Assembly (NCBI GenBank): GCA_907165065.1
Contig: OU015529.1
Span: forward strand, 5,629,054 to 5,693,053
Direction: 5' to 3'
Length of the DNA stretch: 64,000 nucleotides
Origin: Caprimulgus europaeus
Taxonomy: Eukaryota > Chordata > Aves > Caprimulgiformes > Caprimulgidae
In this document: piece by piece, positions 24,356 through 37,823 of the stretch
Layout of the letters: every line of letters begins with the position of its first letter
Position numbering within the stretch: position 1 is the stretch's first letter
Translations under genes and position numbers: made by a program
The notes under the pieces: model-generated
Databases searched by the model: none
The model's input: only the letters and a program-made list of their open reading frames with translations
Told to the model about the DNA's origin: nothing

Positions 24356-27300
24356 TTAGATGAGCAGTACCTTCTGAGGAATGCATGCATGCTGTACTTA
24401 TTTAGAGCGAAGTGACAGGATTTGGAAATCTTTGAAAACTTTCCTTCTTCTAGTCACAGACTGAGCAGTGGAAATGCCAAAGCTGACATTTGTATTTGAT
24501 TTTTGAAGGGTTGTACTGTACAGCTGCCTGTCCTCCTGCTGATGGAGGAGGAATAGCTGATGAATTGGGATGTATAAGGGACAGTGACTTTCTGATGTTG
24601 ATTTAAGGAGTTTGACAGTGTTCCACTTTGCATGGAGTAAAGCTTGGTCTTCTGTACAAGAGGTGGTTGGAGTAACTGGGGCTGTGTGTGATGAACGGTT
24701 GTACTCGTATTGCAATCCAAGATTGATGCATTAATACTGTGCACATGAAGACATAGCTGGATGTTTTGGTTTTAAATACACATACCTCCTAGATTGGAGG
24801 TATAGATGTCCAACAGCAAGCATTAAAGCCTTGTTCTGTGTGGATATTTTCTTGGAATGCAAATTGTAGATATCTCTTCTGGAATCAGTTTTGTGGATGT
24901 AAAGTAACAGTCAAACATCAGTTTTTAAAGCATTGGTAATAGGTGATCATATACACCAGTGACTGAGCCATATACAGTAACAGCTGCTCCCTTCTGCATC
25001 ACATCACCTTGGTTATGTTGTGTGCTCTAAGGAAGTCCAAGGCATTGATAGACTGTTTTGTTGAAGTATTTATTTTTTAATAAGGCTTGTTCTGCTTTTT
25101 ATGCAGTTCTTCTTAAAATGATACCTGTATTTTTGTCCAGTTAAGTTTCTTTGTGCAGTCACCTTCTGATATGGCCAGAATGTCACACCAGTTGGTCACA
25201 GTGCAACTGCACCATGCAGCTCCTGATTGTTTTTGGCCACCACTGAGCAGATCCAGGGCTGAACTGGCAGAGATGATGTTATTGGACCTTTTTATCTAAA
25301 GTATTCTGTTTCCACCAATGGTACAATTTAGGACATACACAGTGTGTAGGTTCAGCTGAAGATTGAAGGCCTGAGTGTCCAGGAAGAGGATCCCCAAGTC
25401 AGGATTCATGTGGGCTCAGTAACAGAGTTGAAGAATTCTGGATTATCAGTTAGGAAGTTCAATGGTTAATGAGTGTCATCCACCCCATGGATCAGACGTA
25501 ATTACAGAAATTTTTAACAATAAAACTCCCTTTTGACTCTTTCTGTTCCCTTCCCTTTCCCCTTGTTCCCAAGCAGCTTGCATCTGATTGCAATGTGGTT
25601 TTAAAACAGTGGAGTACCAGCGAAATTACTTGAAATGGGGGAAGGGAATATGCCACAATATTAGGCTGGTTTTTTAGTTCTCAACTTCTCTTAGATTTGT
25701 TCCCATGTACGAGTTAATATTTATGAACTGGTAAAATAAAATCTCCATTAAATTGAGACAAAAAAATTTCTGTAGTCCTATTAACTATATTATATATGGA
25801 AAAATGCTATGAAAAACCCTAAGCAATGGCTTTGTTCCATTTTTTTCTGGGTGGGTTAGGGTAATACAGGATTAAAATGGTTCTCTGAAGAAATTCATGA
25901 CCTTGTGGTAAAACTTTTCAGGCTGTGTTAGATGTGGTAGCTCTTATGTTGGAAAATAGTCTCCTGGAAAATTTTCCAGGACTCATAAGATGCAAAGTCT
26001 TTTTCCTAATGCATTTTGGAGTCTGTGATAAAATTTTAAGTATAAGAAAGTATTTTACTGTAGGATGATGTTGGTCTCAAGCTTGCTTCTCATGTGTTTA
26101 AGTACTGGGTCTGTACTCATTAATGCTTTTCAGTTAAAGACATTTGTTTACAAATATGGTTATAGAATTACAGACATAAAAGAGTCACCTTTAGCCAACA
26201 GCTGTATCGAAGAGATGCTTGAGAGAACCTTGGATTTTTTTTCCTGTACTGATACTCTGTTTTATCCTGCTTCTTTCCAAGTAAAAAATTTTACTCCATG
26301 GCTCTAAATTCACATTTTCCAGTTCCTACTGAACTCCTTGAGACCCTTTCTGTTCTTTCCATTACAGTTCTTTGATACTAATTTTGAGTCTTGTGGTGGG
26401 TGACACTAAATAGATGTTGGGTTTGTGGTTCTGGTGTAAATAATAAATGTACTTGCTGTCCTGCATTTGCCATTTAGACCTCTGCTCACCTTAAATCAAG
26501 TTCTCCTCTTAAGTTCTTGCATTGGGAAAGGATTATTAGTGAAGTTTTCTACGTGGGTTTCCTTACTTTCAGGCTTTCTGAGGCTTTTTCAATGTCAATA
26601 TTTGCATGTGAATATTGCAACTGGAGCAATGTGGTTACTTGCTTTGGTCAATCACCTGCTTTCCCTGACGTTGCTCTCCTAAGCCTGTAAATAACCATCA
26701 GCCTCCTTGGAAGTGTGCAACAGGTTTAATGTCTTCTTGCTGTGTTATCTCTGTGTACCATTTGAAGACCGTTCTATGATGTGAAGAGGTGTTTTGACTG
26801 AAATCTTTATCCAGACTTGTATGCAGGCCAAAGTAAATGGAATTATTTCAAACAGTCTCCTTCAGTATCAAGGCATGGCCAGACTTCAGATAGATGGAAT
26901 ACTAGAAAGGGTTCTGAAATGTCAGAAAAGAAACAAAAGGCTGATTCATCTGTGATTAATCATTCTTAAACTAAATACCTCAGACTGACTGTGGTCGTAA
27001 GTGGTGCCCCTGGAATTTTATGGCACTTGAGAGCCAATTTCTTTGACTGTTTTCAGTAATTTCAGCATTGCTCCTCCTGCAGCAGTGAAATGCATCCAGT
27101 AGTACCCTGGACTTCCACGTCCATGGGATCCACAAAGGTCTGACCCACCCTTGCCTGTCCTGACTCTTTCACTGTTTCTGACTGTGGAATTGAGTTAACC
27201 CTTTCAGTAAGCTTGGATTTGCTTTATAAACTGAAATGTGTGAGGGAAGGAGACTTAATGTGACGTGACTTAACGTGATCTTCTATGGTTTGGGGGGTAT

Positions 27301-29266
27301 AAGCACACACTGTCATGGTTCTGCCACTGAGCAGCAGACAGCTTTGCAAAATGTGTCACTGGTTCCACACAAAAAGAGCTGGCATTTTTATACCTCTGTG
27401 CTTGCTGGTTTTATTCATATTTTATTGTGTTGAAGTTGCTACCAGCTGTCAGCCTACTTTTCTCACTGGCATTACTATTTACCTTGATAATGGGAAAAAG
27501 ATGATAAGCTGAGAGTAGTTTGGAGGACTGGAGTTGCTCTCCTCAAGTCTGTTAGCACTTGTGCTAGTGGCTTTTCCAGGATTAATTTTGTTGGCTTATA
27601 GGAATAAATATGCATTCAAATTAGTACAAAACTTTTTTCTTTTTTATAAACAGGTCATAAATAGTCAACTAAATAATCTGAAAAGTCAGTACTTGTTACA
27701 GAGTGCCAAGTTGTTGCTTGCAATACCATTTGTTAATAAAGAACTGAAATAACTGGGTTGAAAAAAGATTATCTACTCTAAGAAAGCAATAAAAGTTTTG
27801 GCAACGCGGTGGTTTTGAATTTGTTTTTTTTGGCAAGACTATTAAAAACAAACAACAAAATAACAAACAAAGGCAGAAACATAAAATAAGAATAAAGCCC
27901 TAAAAATGATGAGTTGCAGAAGTGGGGGGGGAAATCCCTATTTATCTGTATGTCTTGTTAACATTACTTTTACCTGCCTCCCTTCCTCGTTCCTTCCATT
28001 TCTTCACCAGAGTTCCCCACTGGCCAGGATACTCCTCTACATTAGCATCAGCAGCTAAGATTGAACATTCATTTCTTCAGAGCTGTGGACTTGTGCCATG
28101 TGTTCCTTCTAATGGTTTGGGTTTGAGGGAAATGAGGGAAAAAGACTACTCTGAGTTATATTGAAGTTTTGCCATTAAAACCCAAAGGGATTTTTAGAAG
28201 TCTCTTAAGGTGGCTGACCAAGACTTCCAAAAGTATTTTGGATGATTGACTCAGTGTGCATGTGTTAAATGCTTCTGAAAATCAAGTTGTAACTAGTACA
28301 AGAAATCTTTCTCTCTCCACATAAATGTTATTAAGTAAGATTAGGCTTTCTTAGAACTATTAATTTGTTATCCTCTCTATCAGGCTTGGATCAGGTTACG
28401 TTATTTTCATGCAGTCTTTAAAATACCCAACACATCCCTCTACAGAAAATCAACCAAATGAAAAACCCCAAAAGAACCAGTTTCCATATAGATTATTTTT
28501 GAGGAACGTTTGAAGTAATATATTGTGTCTTTTAAGTAATTACAAATATGAGATGATTTAAATATCAGACTCAAATGTCGATGATTTAATGATTTTGATG
28601 ATGATAGTATTGATGCTGTTAATGATTTTAGTACCTATCAGTAAAGATTCTTTATTCCAAATACAAGAGGAGTATGTTTGTTCATAAAGGAGGTATGAAT
28701 TAAGGATTGACAATTCAGATGGTTTGAAAAATATATATATAAATGCAATAGAGATGGTATTAACTCCCTACATATATGCATATCAACAGGGATAAATTCT
28801 ATACCTTTTACTTGTTACAGGACTTTATTAGCATGGGACAACTTCCCTATAGTGGTTCTTTGATAAATGTGATTGTGTTAATTTGTGTGAGGCTAAAGTA
28901 AAATCTAAAATATAACTTTACTTTCATAAAAGCACAAGAATAAGAGGTACAATTTGTTAAATTGTAGCCCAATTCTGTACTGGTGGATGTTTTCAGTTAT
29001 TAGAGGTATCTTGACTGTTTCTTGTGTCAAAAAGAGCTGCTAAAAAGATTTATTCAGGATCACGTTAATAAACCTGAGGCAAAACATCTTCTGAATGATA
29101 ATAGCTGGTAGAAATTCATCATGTCTGATTCATGACTCTGCATAGCCGTGAATTCACTCCTGTTGCTGACTTGTACTAAATCTTATTTGAAGGCTTATTT
29201 GCGGACTCCGGAGCAACCATTAGCAATTAAAGTGAGAAATGTAAACTGTGAAATATTTAGACAAAA

Positions 29267-29318
29267 GGGGTGTGGGTTTTGTTTGGTTGGGGTTTGTTTG
29301 GGTTTTTTGGGAGGGGGA
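29267..29318 (+). other. G-rich tract, possible G-quadruplex
   Basis: Six runs of three or more G on the + (transcript) strand within 52 nt, separated by T-rich loops (GGGG-TGT-GGG ... GGGG-TTTGTTT-GGG-TTTTTT-GGG-A-GGGGG). This meets the usual motif for intramolecular G4, with one long loop. It may simply be low-complexity T/G sequence. Confidence 0.5.
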
Positions 29319-32300
29319 ATAATATATTTCCCAAGTCACATGTCATTAATTTTTCTCATTCGTCTGAAGAATGAGATCACAACTCACGTTTCAGAATTTT
29401 CCAATTATACTCCTATAAATCCATTCGTCTTTGCTCCTAAGTGCAAGAATGCATGGAACTGGGTGTATTTTTAAAATTTGTAACAAGAAAATGAATTAAT
29501 ATAGAGCTGCTTTGTCAGCTTCACTTCATTTTTTGTTGATTTAATCATATTTGGGTGATCCTCAACCATTTTAACATTCTTTACTTCTGAATTTTGTCTG
29601 TCTACTTGTCTCTTTGTGGCTATTCCCAAAAGTGAGCGAATTTGAATATGTGGAGATGGATATCTTGCAATGCTGTGGTGCAAAAGTGTAAAACATAATT
29701 ATGAAGATAATGTTGTTCTTCACTTTTCCTAATGTTGTCTCTGTGTGAAGTTGTTCCTAGCTATGTTAGTTTTCAAGTGTTGGGTAAAATAGCAAAGTTC
29801 TTGTGTCCTGGAGAAAAATCAGCCCTTGAAATCTGTCACTGAAGTTAAGTCCTTGAAACATTGGTTATTTTTATCTGTGCACCACATTTATTGAGCCTGG
29901 CAACGTTTGGAGTATTAGATCTCTCATTTAACTTCAAATTTGATTGCTCTTATTGTATTCTTTCTTATTTTTGCTATTTTGCTGATGATATTAGCTCTAA
30001 TTGGGCAACATTGTCAAGTGGAATTTCTCTGGCCCGAAAGCCGAGAACTCCTGCTTTTGCTGGCTCTGCCGTATTTCACCTTGTGGTCTTTACAGTAGGA
30101 GTTGGCTGACAAGTCAGTTAATCTACACAAGAGATGTTTTTTCTCCAATTTTCCAGGAAAGATTTAATGGTAGATACTTTAATGAGGTCTGGTTTTACTA
30201 CGACCTCATTAATTTTACAGAGGTATCGCAGTACACTTCTCTGAAGTGTTACATTTAATCTAGATGACAATTAATTATTTTGAATTATTATTTTCTTTGT
30301 CTAAGTTTGTTTAGCTGGTGACTGTACTCAGTTTCCAAGTAAAAGTATATTAATGAGGTTCTATTATTTATCCTTAATCATTATATTAAACACAATACTG
30401 CTAACAGTTTAGCTTGCAAGAAGTTCAACATCAGTGTTTGAATGGGAACGAGAGTCCCAGACCGCTAAAAGGGGAATGATTTGGAGCCAGGAGGGAATAG
30501 TGTCATCAGTAGACTTGCCAAGGACCATGGGGGATTGTGGTCCATCCCCATACTCCAAGGCAGGGTCAGCTATATTTGTGTTAGCTTTTAAGACCCATTG
30601 GACATACATGTGCCAAAAGTCTCCTTCTATAAACAAATCACATGTCTAGGTGTGTTGGTTGTTGTGTATCTCTACATGCTTATGCTTTATTAGTCTTCCC
30701 ATTGATTTTTTTCCTTCATGTTTGACTTTGTTTTCTTCCTAAAGGATTTTTTCTTTTTTTTTTTGCAACACCTTTCTTTCTAAACCTGATGGCTACCATC
30801 ATATCTGCATTTCTGTCCAAGAGAATGATGTCTAAAATTAGACCTTCTGTCTAAGGCCCTCAAATGCTGACGTCAGCTTCTACCATTTGTTTATATAACA
30901 TGAGCTATTGCCTTCATTGTACTAAAGACAGTAGACTGTGGAGGCAAGGAGAAAGGGTGGAAAGGATAAAAAAATGGGAATTGTGCAAGTATAAAGTTTT
31001 CAGAATGGGCTAAATTGGGACTTGGGCTGAGTTATTTTTAGTGTCAAGGTTTGTGTCTAAGGGACTAGGAAAGTACATGTGTATATGCTCTTGAGTCTCT
31101 GCTGTTCATCCTGGTTTAGCTAAGTCTCTGCTAAAGGTTGCATTTTTCTTTCTTTCAGGAGAAAATATTGCATTAAAGGAGATGATAAAACATATCAGAT
31201 TTTATGGTTGTTCCTTACAGTGCCTGTGGAGATCTTCTGGATGAGTTTTATCTTCCTTATTATAGTAAAGTTAGTGTTGGAAGTGGTGTATCAAAATAAG
31301 TACCAAATTAAGAATAAGCAAAACCCAGAGCAGAGATGCGTTATTACTGGGTTGCAGATGATGATAATTAATGATGTTTTCACCCCACCTGCATATCACT
31401 AGTAGGGGAGGAACTTACTTTGTGTTATCCTGTGGTAGCCACCAAAGTTATTCAGATGCAAAGAATTTAAAAACAAATCTGCCCTCTCTTTAATAGGTGT
31501 TAGAGGTGGTAGTTGAGGTTTCTGGAGCCTGGCAAGCTCTTGGGTGGTGCTGTGTTTTCATGGAGACTATCATGAGGGCACTCGAGCTCTGAGCGATTGC
31601 ACAGGGCAGGGCCCCGAGCAGAAGGGTCAGTGCAGTGGAGAAGTGAAATATTTTTGTTAGAGCGTCTTTAAAGCTTTTACTTAATCTAATAAAATCAATT
31701 CCCAAAGACTTTCAAAGGTTTCCTTACTGAGGAGGACTGGTGAGACCTGGGAGCTTGGCAAACTGTTGTCTTTTGAGCACTAAATGAAAATAAAATCCAC
31801 AAAAACCCCCTTGCTGTTTCCAGACACTGCCCTGAGGTTTCTGCTTATCCTGTGAGAGAGTTAACCAGTGCTGAAAACTACTTTTAATTGTTTTCAACTG
31901 CATAACTGAACTGCTCTAAAAGGAATGCCTGAAAATGTTAATATTTATTGGCTGTGTTAGATGTGTAGGGTAATTTGGGGTTTTTTACTAGAAAGGTTTC
32001 AAGGGAGTAGATCATCTTTTTAAATAGAATATTATACTGTTTGCTTCCTTCTCCTTTTTTGCCCGGAATAAAAATGTTTTCACAAATGACCCTGAGCTAG
32101 AATGAGAAAAAAAGGGTATGAAAATGACCCCGTTGTCAACTAATTGAAGAAGAATGGGTTTGTGGAGCAAAAGTACACAGGAACCAAATTCTCTATTTGT
32201 CCCAGCACAAATGTGCTGTTGTTTTATGAATGGACAGAAGACAAGATGAGCATTTTGTTCCCCTGATTTTATTTATTTATTTAAGATATTGAGGCTAGTG

Positions 32301-34956
32301 TTCTGAAGGGCTACTTAGTGCTAATATAGTCAGTAAAGTTGACCTATGTTTTATTTTATAATTTTTAAATTTTTTTTTACATTCTTTCCATTTTAGTCTT
32401 TACCAGTTGGCATCGTGTGGCTTGCTGTTAATTGTTTTTAATTATCTTCCATTTAGGGGAAAGGAGAGGAAAGCAGAGAGATATTACAGTTTAGTTTGGG
32501 AGGGCTTGCTGCTCTTTGCATCCTCCATTGATATCTCACAGCAGCAGTGAAGGACCCTGAGTAAAAAGGCACAGTGCCAGCTGAGAGCCAGAGAGATGGT
32601 CCAGAGTCCTTCCTCTGCTCCTCAGTTTGGGCAGTCTGAGGATGCTGTGCAGGGAGAGCAGGTGGGAAAGTCTCCATAGGGAAAAGCTTTGGGGTTGCTC
32701 CACCACAATTCCTGCTCAATTAGGTGTGGCATTGAGAAATTATCCAAAGGACAGCCTAAATGATTGCAAAATGGTATTTTGTGTGTTTCTCAGAAATTGT
32801 TGTGTGCTTCTAATAAATCTCATTTTATAAGCCCCGACTGAAACTTTATTTCAGAAGATAAATTGGTTTCTTTCTCGGAATTGTGTCTATTTTACTGTTT
32901 GTTGCTGGTGTGATGGATTTGTAAGCACAAAGTTACTCTTTGTCAGTGGAGGATGATGAAGAAACTCTGTACGTTGTCTTCTTGATTGTGCTGACTGAAT
33001 TGTTAGTCCTCAAATGCCTGTAGTGACAGCCCCACCTTCTGCTGAAGCTTTAAGTGGTAGTACATTTACCTCCTTTACTTGCAATGTGAGAAGGTTAGTG
33101 TGATGATCCAAGAAAAAAAGATTATAATATTCCTCAAGCCAACACCTATTAAGTTGGAAAACTGCCATAAAAGTATCTAAAATCTCTACTACCTTACAAG
33201 CTAAGTTCTGTGTAAGATGGGCTTTTTTTCATCCTCTTTGCCTCTCTGTGGGTTGCATGTCTTTAGAGCAGCAGTGAGCAAGAACGAGTGTGAACCTTCT
33301 CCTGAGAGTCTCTTAAAACTGTAGATACTGCTCCTTCCCAGAGATTTATGAACTCTTTCTGGGTTTACAGCCAAATCTTTGGCTTCTGGCTGCCTTAGGT
33401 TGCTTGGACAGTGCAACACCAACAAAAAACTTCCTGAAGGGGCAGCTGGAGACCTTCTGCAAGGGTTGGTGGTGGAGTTGGAATGTGCCAGGCTTCTGCC
33501 AAACCTTGGCAGTGCAACAGCCTCACAGTGCTGGCCGCAAGCTGCTGTACGTTGATGGCTTTTGATGCCACCAAGGCTGAACAGGAGGCAGAAAAGTTTA
33601 GAAACATTTTTGGCCACATGTAGATCTGGATTCAACTATTGTGTCAATATTTACTGGCATATGATGGCAAGCATTCAAGTCTTTATCACACTTTGCTTTC
33701 TGTTTTAGAAATATGTTAAAAATGCATGGAAGTGCATGGAACTGCTTTCATGTTCATAATGTGCATGCACATGAATACAACATAGAGATTTACTGATTTT
33801 AAAATAAAGCAAGGTGATTGCCTGGCCAATTTTTAACTTACTTTTACTCTGAAAAGCAAGGATTATAAACTGTTAAAATTAAAACCAAGTGCTTGATTTT
33901 TATAAGTGCAATTCTATTTTAATACTCTCCTAATCCTATATTTGAGTGTATATTAAATATACCCTTGGATTACCAGGTTTTGGTGTGATCAGGATTTAGC
34001 ATAGCATATGGTGTAGTTCCTGATTCCACCCCATTTGCCTTTAAACTTGTTTTCTTCTGCAAAGGTGATTATAAAGAAAACAGTTTCTAAACATCTGGCA
34101 TTAAGAGAAAACTGAAGTGTTGATGTTTCACTCAGAGACTTTGGGGATATATAATGTTAAGCAATATGTTTTCCTAAACATGCAAGGAGATATTTGTGTA
34201 CCTTTTAATGGGAATAATTTGGATGAAAGCATAATAGTGAATCTGTTCTAACCAACTATGAGAATAGTGTTGGGCATTTTTACAGAGCCACAAGCATGCA
34301 CGTGTGTGCATTTATATCACAAGTAGGTGCAAAAGCTGCATGCAGAATTACCTCTACAGAATTTGCTACTATAATTTCATTTTACTCAGTTTTGTATAAT
34401 AAAAACTGACTTACTTGACAAGAATCCCGGTATTATAAGTTTAATATTTTGTTTATCATTAAGGAGACAGAATTCATTAAGATAAGGAGGAGTTTGAAAA
34501 CAAGTCAATGTCAAAAAAAAACATGTTGAAAGGAAACAATTATTTTGACTATATAATGTCCTCAGACAGTCAGTATTCCCTGCAAAACAGCTTAACAAAA
34601 ATTCAGTACATGTCTCTCTCCAGCCATATTTTCTGTGTCTTATTCCTACATTTGTTTAGTGTTGCTATATTTGGATTCTTTACCCACTTTCTTGTATTTA
34701 GCATCGTCCCAGAGGGACTCGCTCACATTGAAGCTCAGAAACTCTGGGGCTCTCTCTCAATTTAGTATTTCTCTGGCAGCTAATACAGTGGCATTCTGTT
34801 TTTCAGTTTGAGTGTTAGGGTGGAGGAGGTGAACAGCAGCTGGTATGGGCTGTGGTGGCCATTCAGGTTCTGCTTTCTGCAGGTGGGGTTTTTGGCTCTT
34901 CCAGTAGGTGTTGGCGTGTGCTGTAGGGGAGCCGTGGTGCCTGGCTTCACACATTG

Positions 34957-35071
34957 AGTCAGAGAATCGCTTGGCTGGAAAAGACCTTTGAGATCATCGA
35001 GTCCAACTGTACCTGTCCACTACTAAACCAGGTCTCTGAGCATCTGTCTTTTAAATACCCCCAGGGTATTT
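34957..35071 (-). mobile_element. CR1 LINE 3'-end part (minus strand), left half of a rearranged copy
   Basis: The + strand reads GAGTCAGAGAATCGCTTGGC, GGAAAAGACCTTTGAGATCA and GTCCAACTGTACC, the antisense of a CR1 3' UTR of the subfamily with the TCATCGAGTCCAACC motif, up to TTTTAAATACCCCCAGGG. Continuity with the antisense coding part at 35121 is interrupted by an inverted copy of neighbouring sequence (35072-35116). Together with 35121-35475 it represents one original insertion. Confidence 0.85.
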
Positions 35072-35165
35072 AAAAAATTCTTCACTGAAAGGGTTCTCAG
35101 GCACTGGAACGGGCTCCCTAGAGCCCGTTCCAGTGCCTGAGAACCCTTTCAGTGAAGAATTTTTT
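35051..35165. repeat. Composite palindrome: 10-bp hairpin plus perfect 45-bp-arm inverted repeat
   Basis: The left arm 35072-35116 and the right arm 35121-35165 are exact reverse complements over 45 bp, with only a 4-nt spacer (CCTA, 35117-35120). The right arm continues the host CR1 copy in minus orientation. The left arm is the same CR1 stretch in plus orientation. A smaller perfect inverted repeat, TTAAATACCC / GGGTATTTAA with a CCA spacer (35051-35060, 35064-35073), abuts and overlaps it by 2 nt. Together they look like a fold-back (template-switch) event inside the CR1. Confidence 0.97.
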
Positions 35166-35475
35166 CCTGACATCTAGTCTGAACCTCCCTTGGTGCAACT
35201 TGAGGTCATTTCCTCTAGTTCTGTCCCTTGTTACTTGGGAGAAGAGACCCCCCCCCACCTCTCTCCACCCTCCTTTCAGGGAGTTGGACAGAGCCAGAAG
35301 GTCTCCCCTCAGCCTCCTTTTCTCCAGGCTCAACACCCCCAGTTCCCTCAGCCAGGAACTCAGCACACTTGTGCTCCAGACCCTTCCCCAGCTCCATTGC
35401 CCTTCTCTGGACACGCTCCAGCACCTCCATGTCCTTCCTGTAGTGAGGGGCCCAAAACTGGACACATGTCATCTC
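35121..35475 (-). mobile_element. CR1 LINE ORF2 C-terminal part (minus strand), right half of the rearranged copy
   Basis: On the minus strand this encodes a CR1 ORF2 tail: [20 protein letters not shown], then [20 protein letters not shown] and [17 protein letters not shown], open from near 35465 down to 35118. The end of the reading frame runs into the palindrome. It belongs to the same subfamily as the copy at 60614-60991 (shared GGWREVG and KLHQG segments). The 5' end of the element is truncated at about 35475. Confidence 0.92.
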
Positions 35476-37249
35476 TTCTATGGTGACAAAACTCAGCAGT
35501 ACAGATTTTTGTCTTGTTTTGAGGTTGTTGCAGTGAGATCAATAATGGCTTCGGTTCAGACATGTGGTTTGTGAGCTCCACATGCTGAGATGGTCCCAAG
35601 GTGAAATAGGATGGTCTCCTGCTGGGAAGGGACCTCCTGCGAGAGCACAGAGAGCCTTTGTTTACAAATTCTCCTCTCCCAGCAAACAAAGCAAGCTTGT
35701 TTAACAAACACTCGACAAACAAAACAGACCTAAAATTAGAATGCTTATTGCATGAATGAAAATTTGCTATGAAAATAAACATTTTTAGGGACCACAGAAG
35801 AAAGTTCTTTTAAAGAGCACTTCCTTTGATGGTCCTGAATTTTTATACAGATACTTGTTGATATTTTGTACAGAGAGCTGTTGCTTTACTTGCTGTTAAG
35901 GTTTAAGTTCTAACACATGCTTGGAATAATGTGGTAAAGAAAGCTTTTTAAATTTATTTATTCATTTTTTAACCTGCAGATGCAGGGGAAACAAGTGAGT
36001 TTAGATTTTGTGGCAGAAGTGTGTTATTCTATCCTGATAATACTGATTGTAGTGACTTAAACACTTGAGACTTATCATTGCTTTATTTTCTCCTTCAGAT
36101 TTTTAGTCTGAATAACATATTTTTGTATGTGCTAAGAAAGTGTTAACTTAATTTTCACGGTATTATTTAGTTAAGATCATGCAGAAATGAAAGGTTTCTA
36201 CTAAGCTTTCCTGTGCTGTTTTTTCTATTTTTATCTTTTTTTCCTACAACTTCACTCTTCTCTACTATCCTAAGATCACTGTTAACATCTGTTTGTGTAT
36301 ATGTACCACTATTGTTGAAGTTGTTTCTTCAGTACTGGGTTGTGTATATTCCAGTATTGAATGACTAAGGGTAAATTATTTGTATTTTACTCAATTATTT
36401 ATTTTTTTTACTGTTGGACTTGAAAAAAACATGTCAAGTGTACCATATATTGATAGAAAGCCTTAAAGTTAAAAATCTTGTACAGTTCTGAATTATCAAT
36501 TCAGAATATTACTTCTTGTTCTTAGATGTGACAAAGCAAATAGAAGTGGCAATTTTTAAAGTGACATTGTTTTTCTGCATGATTTAGTTGCATGCATACT
36601 ATAAATGCTATTGAAAATCCCATGTAGCATATCTTAATCTAAAGCCAACATCTCTCATCTGAATTCTTAATTAGGAGTGTATTTCAACTCATGAATATCA
36701 GTGTTTACAATTAGAAAAATTGTCAATTAGTCTAGTATTTATTTTATCTTCAAATATTCCACAGACTGAGTCAGTAGCTGAGCATGAAGGTGAAGTATGA
36801 AATTATTTATTCAGTATAAAGCTACCATCAGCCCAGACTTTCCTGGGTAGGTCTTATTTTCTTGCCCTCAGAGTTTTGTCTGGATAGATTTTTGGCAAAT
36901 TCTGTGTGTTTCTGGCTGAGTTTTTGGAAACCCCATTAGAGACAGAAGCAAGAATTTGGGAAAGTCTTGTCCAGAGGTGGTATTCCAGATGGTGGAGTCG
37001 TGGGTGTAGGTGGTAATGCAGAGAGAGATCTGATGTGTAAGGCTGAGCAGAAGAAGGGACACTGAGCAAGAAGTGCTCCCTGTGCTCTGAGCAGCCTGGG
37101 ACCTTGGGGTGGTTGAGTGGGATGAAGGATTGAGTTTTGGAGCTGGGAGGAGATATGGGGCTCCAGGGAAAACTCTTAGAGGAGGGTCTTTGGAGAGATG
37201 CTAGCAAAAATGAGAGAGACTTGGATGCTGATAAGCACTTGCTGGGGAA

Positions 37250-37823
37250 TCTGAATCATAGAATGGCTTGGGTTGAAAGGGACCCTAAAGATCATCCAGT
37301 TCCAACCACCCTGCATCAGCAGGGACACCTTCCACTAGACCAGGCTGCCCAGGAGCCCATCCAACCAGGCCTTGAATGCTTCCAGGGATTGGACATCCAC
37401 AGCTTCTCTGGGCAACCTGTGCCAGTGCCTCACCACCCTTGGAGTGGAATATTTCTTCCTAATACCTAACCTAAATCTCCCCTCTCTCAGTTTAAAGCCA
37501 TTTCCCCTTGTTCCATCACTCTCTGCCCATGTCAAAAGTCACTCTCCCTCCTGTTTCTAAGCTCCCTTCAAGTACTGGAAGGCTGCAGTGAGGTCTCCCC
37601 AGAGGCTTCTCTTCTGCAGGCTGAACAAGCCCAGCTCCCTCAGCCTTTCTCCAGCAGAGAGGTGCTCCAGCCCTCGGATCATCTTCCTGGCTCTCCTCTG
37701 GACCCACTCCAACAGCTCCACATCTTTCTTGTGTTGAGGGCTGCAGGCTTGGACGCCATCCTCCAGATGGGGCCTCACCAGGGCAGAGCAGAGGGGGACA
37801 ATCCCCTCCCTCGCCCTGCTGGA
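37250..37823 (-). mobile_element. CR1 LINE fragment (minus strand)
   Basis: Begins on the + strand with the antisense 3' end (GAATCATAGAATGGCTTGGG, GATCATCCAGTTCCAACC). The minus-strand translation gives two open segments in different frames: [19 protein letters not shown] with [20 protein letters not shown] upstream (37557-37820), and RTRGNGFKLREGRFRLGIRK with HRLPREAVDVQSLEAFKAWL downstream (37335-37535). A frameshift therefore lies at about 37535-37560. The homology stops near 37823 (5' truncation). Of the same broad group as the copies at 11132 and 59541. Confidence 0.93.

Noticed and set aside
36854..37207. 117-codon minus-strand open frame
   Set aside because: No recognisable family or splice signals. 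The Ser/Pro/His-rich composition comes from purine-rich + strand sequence.
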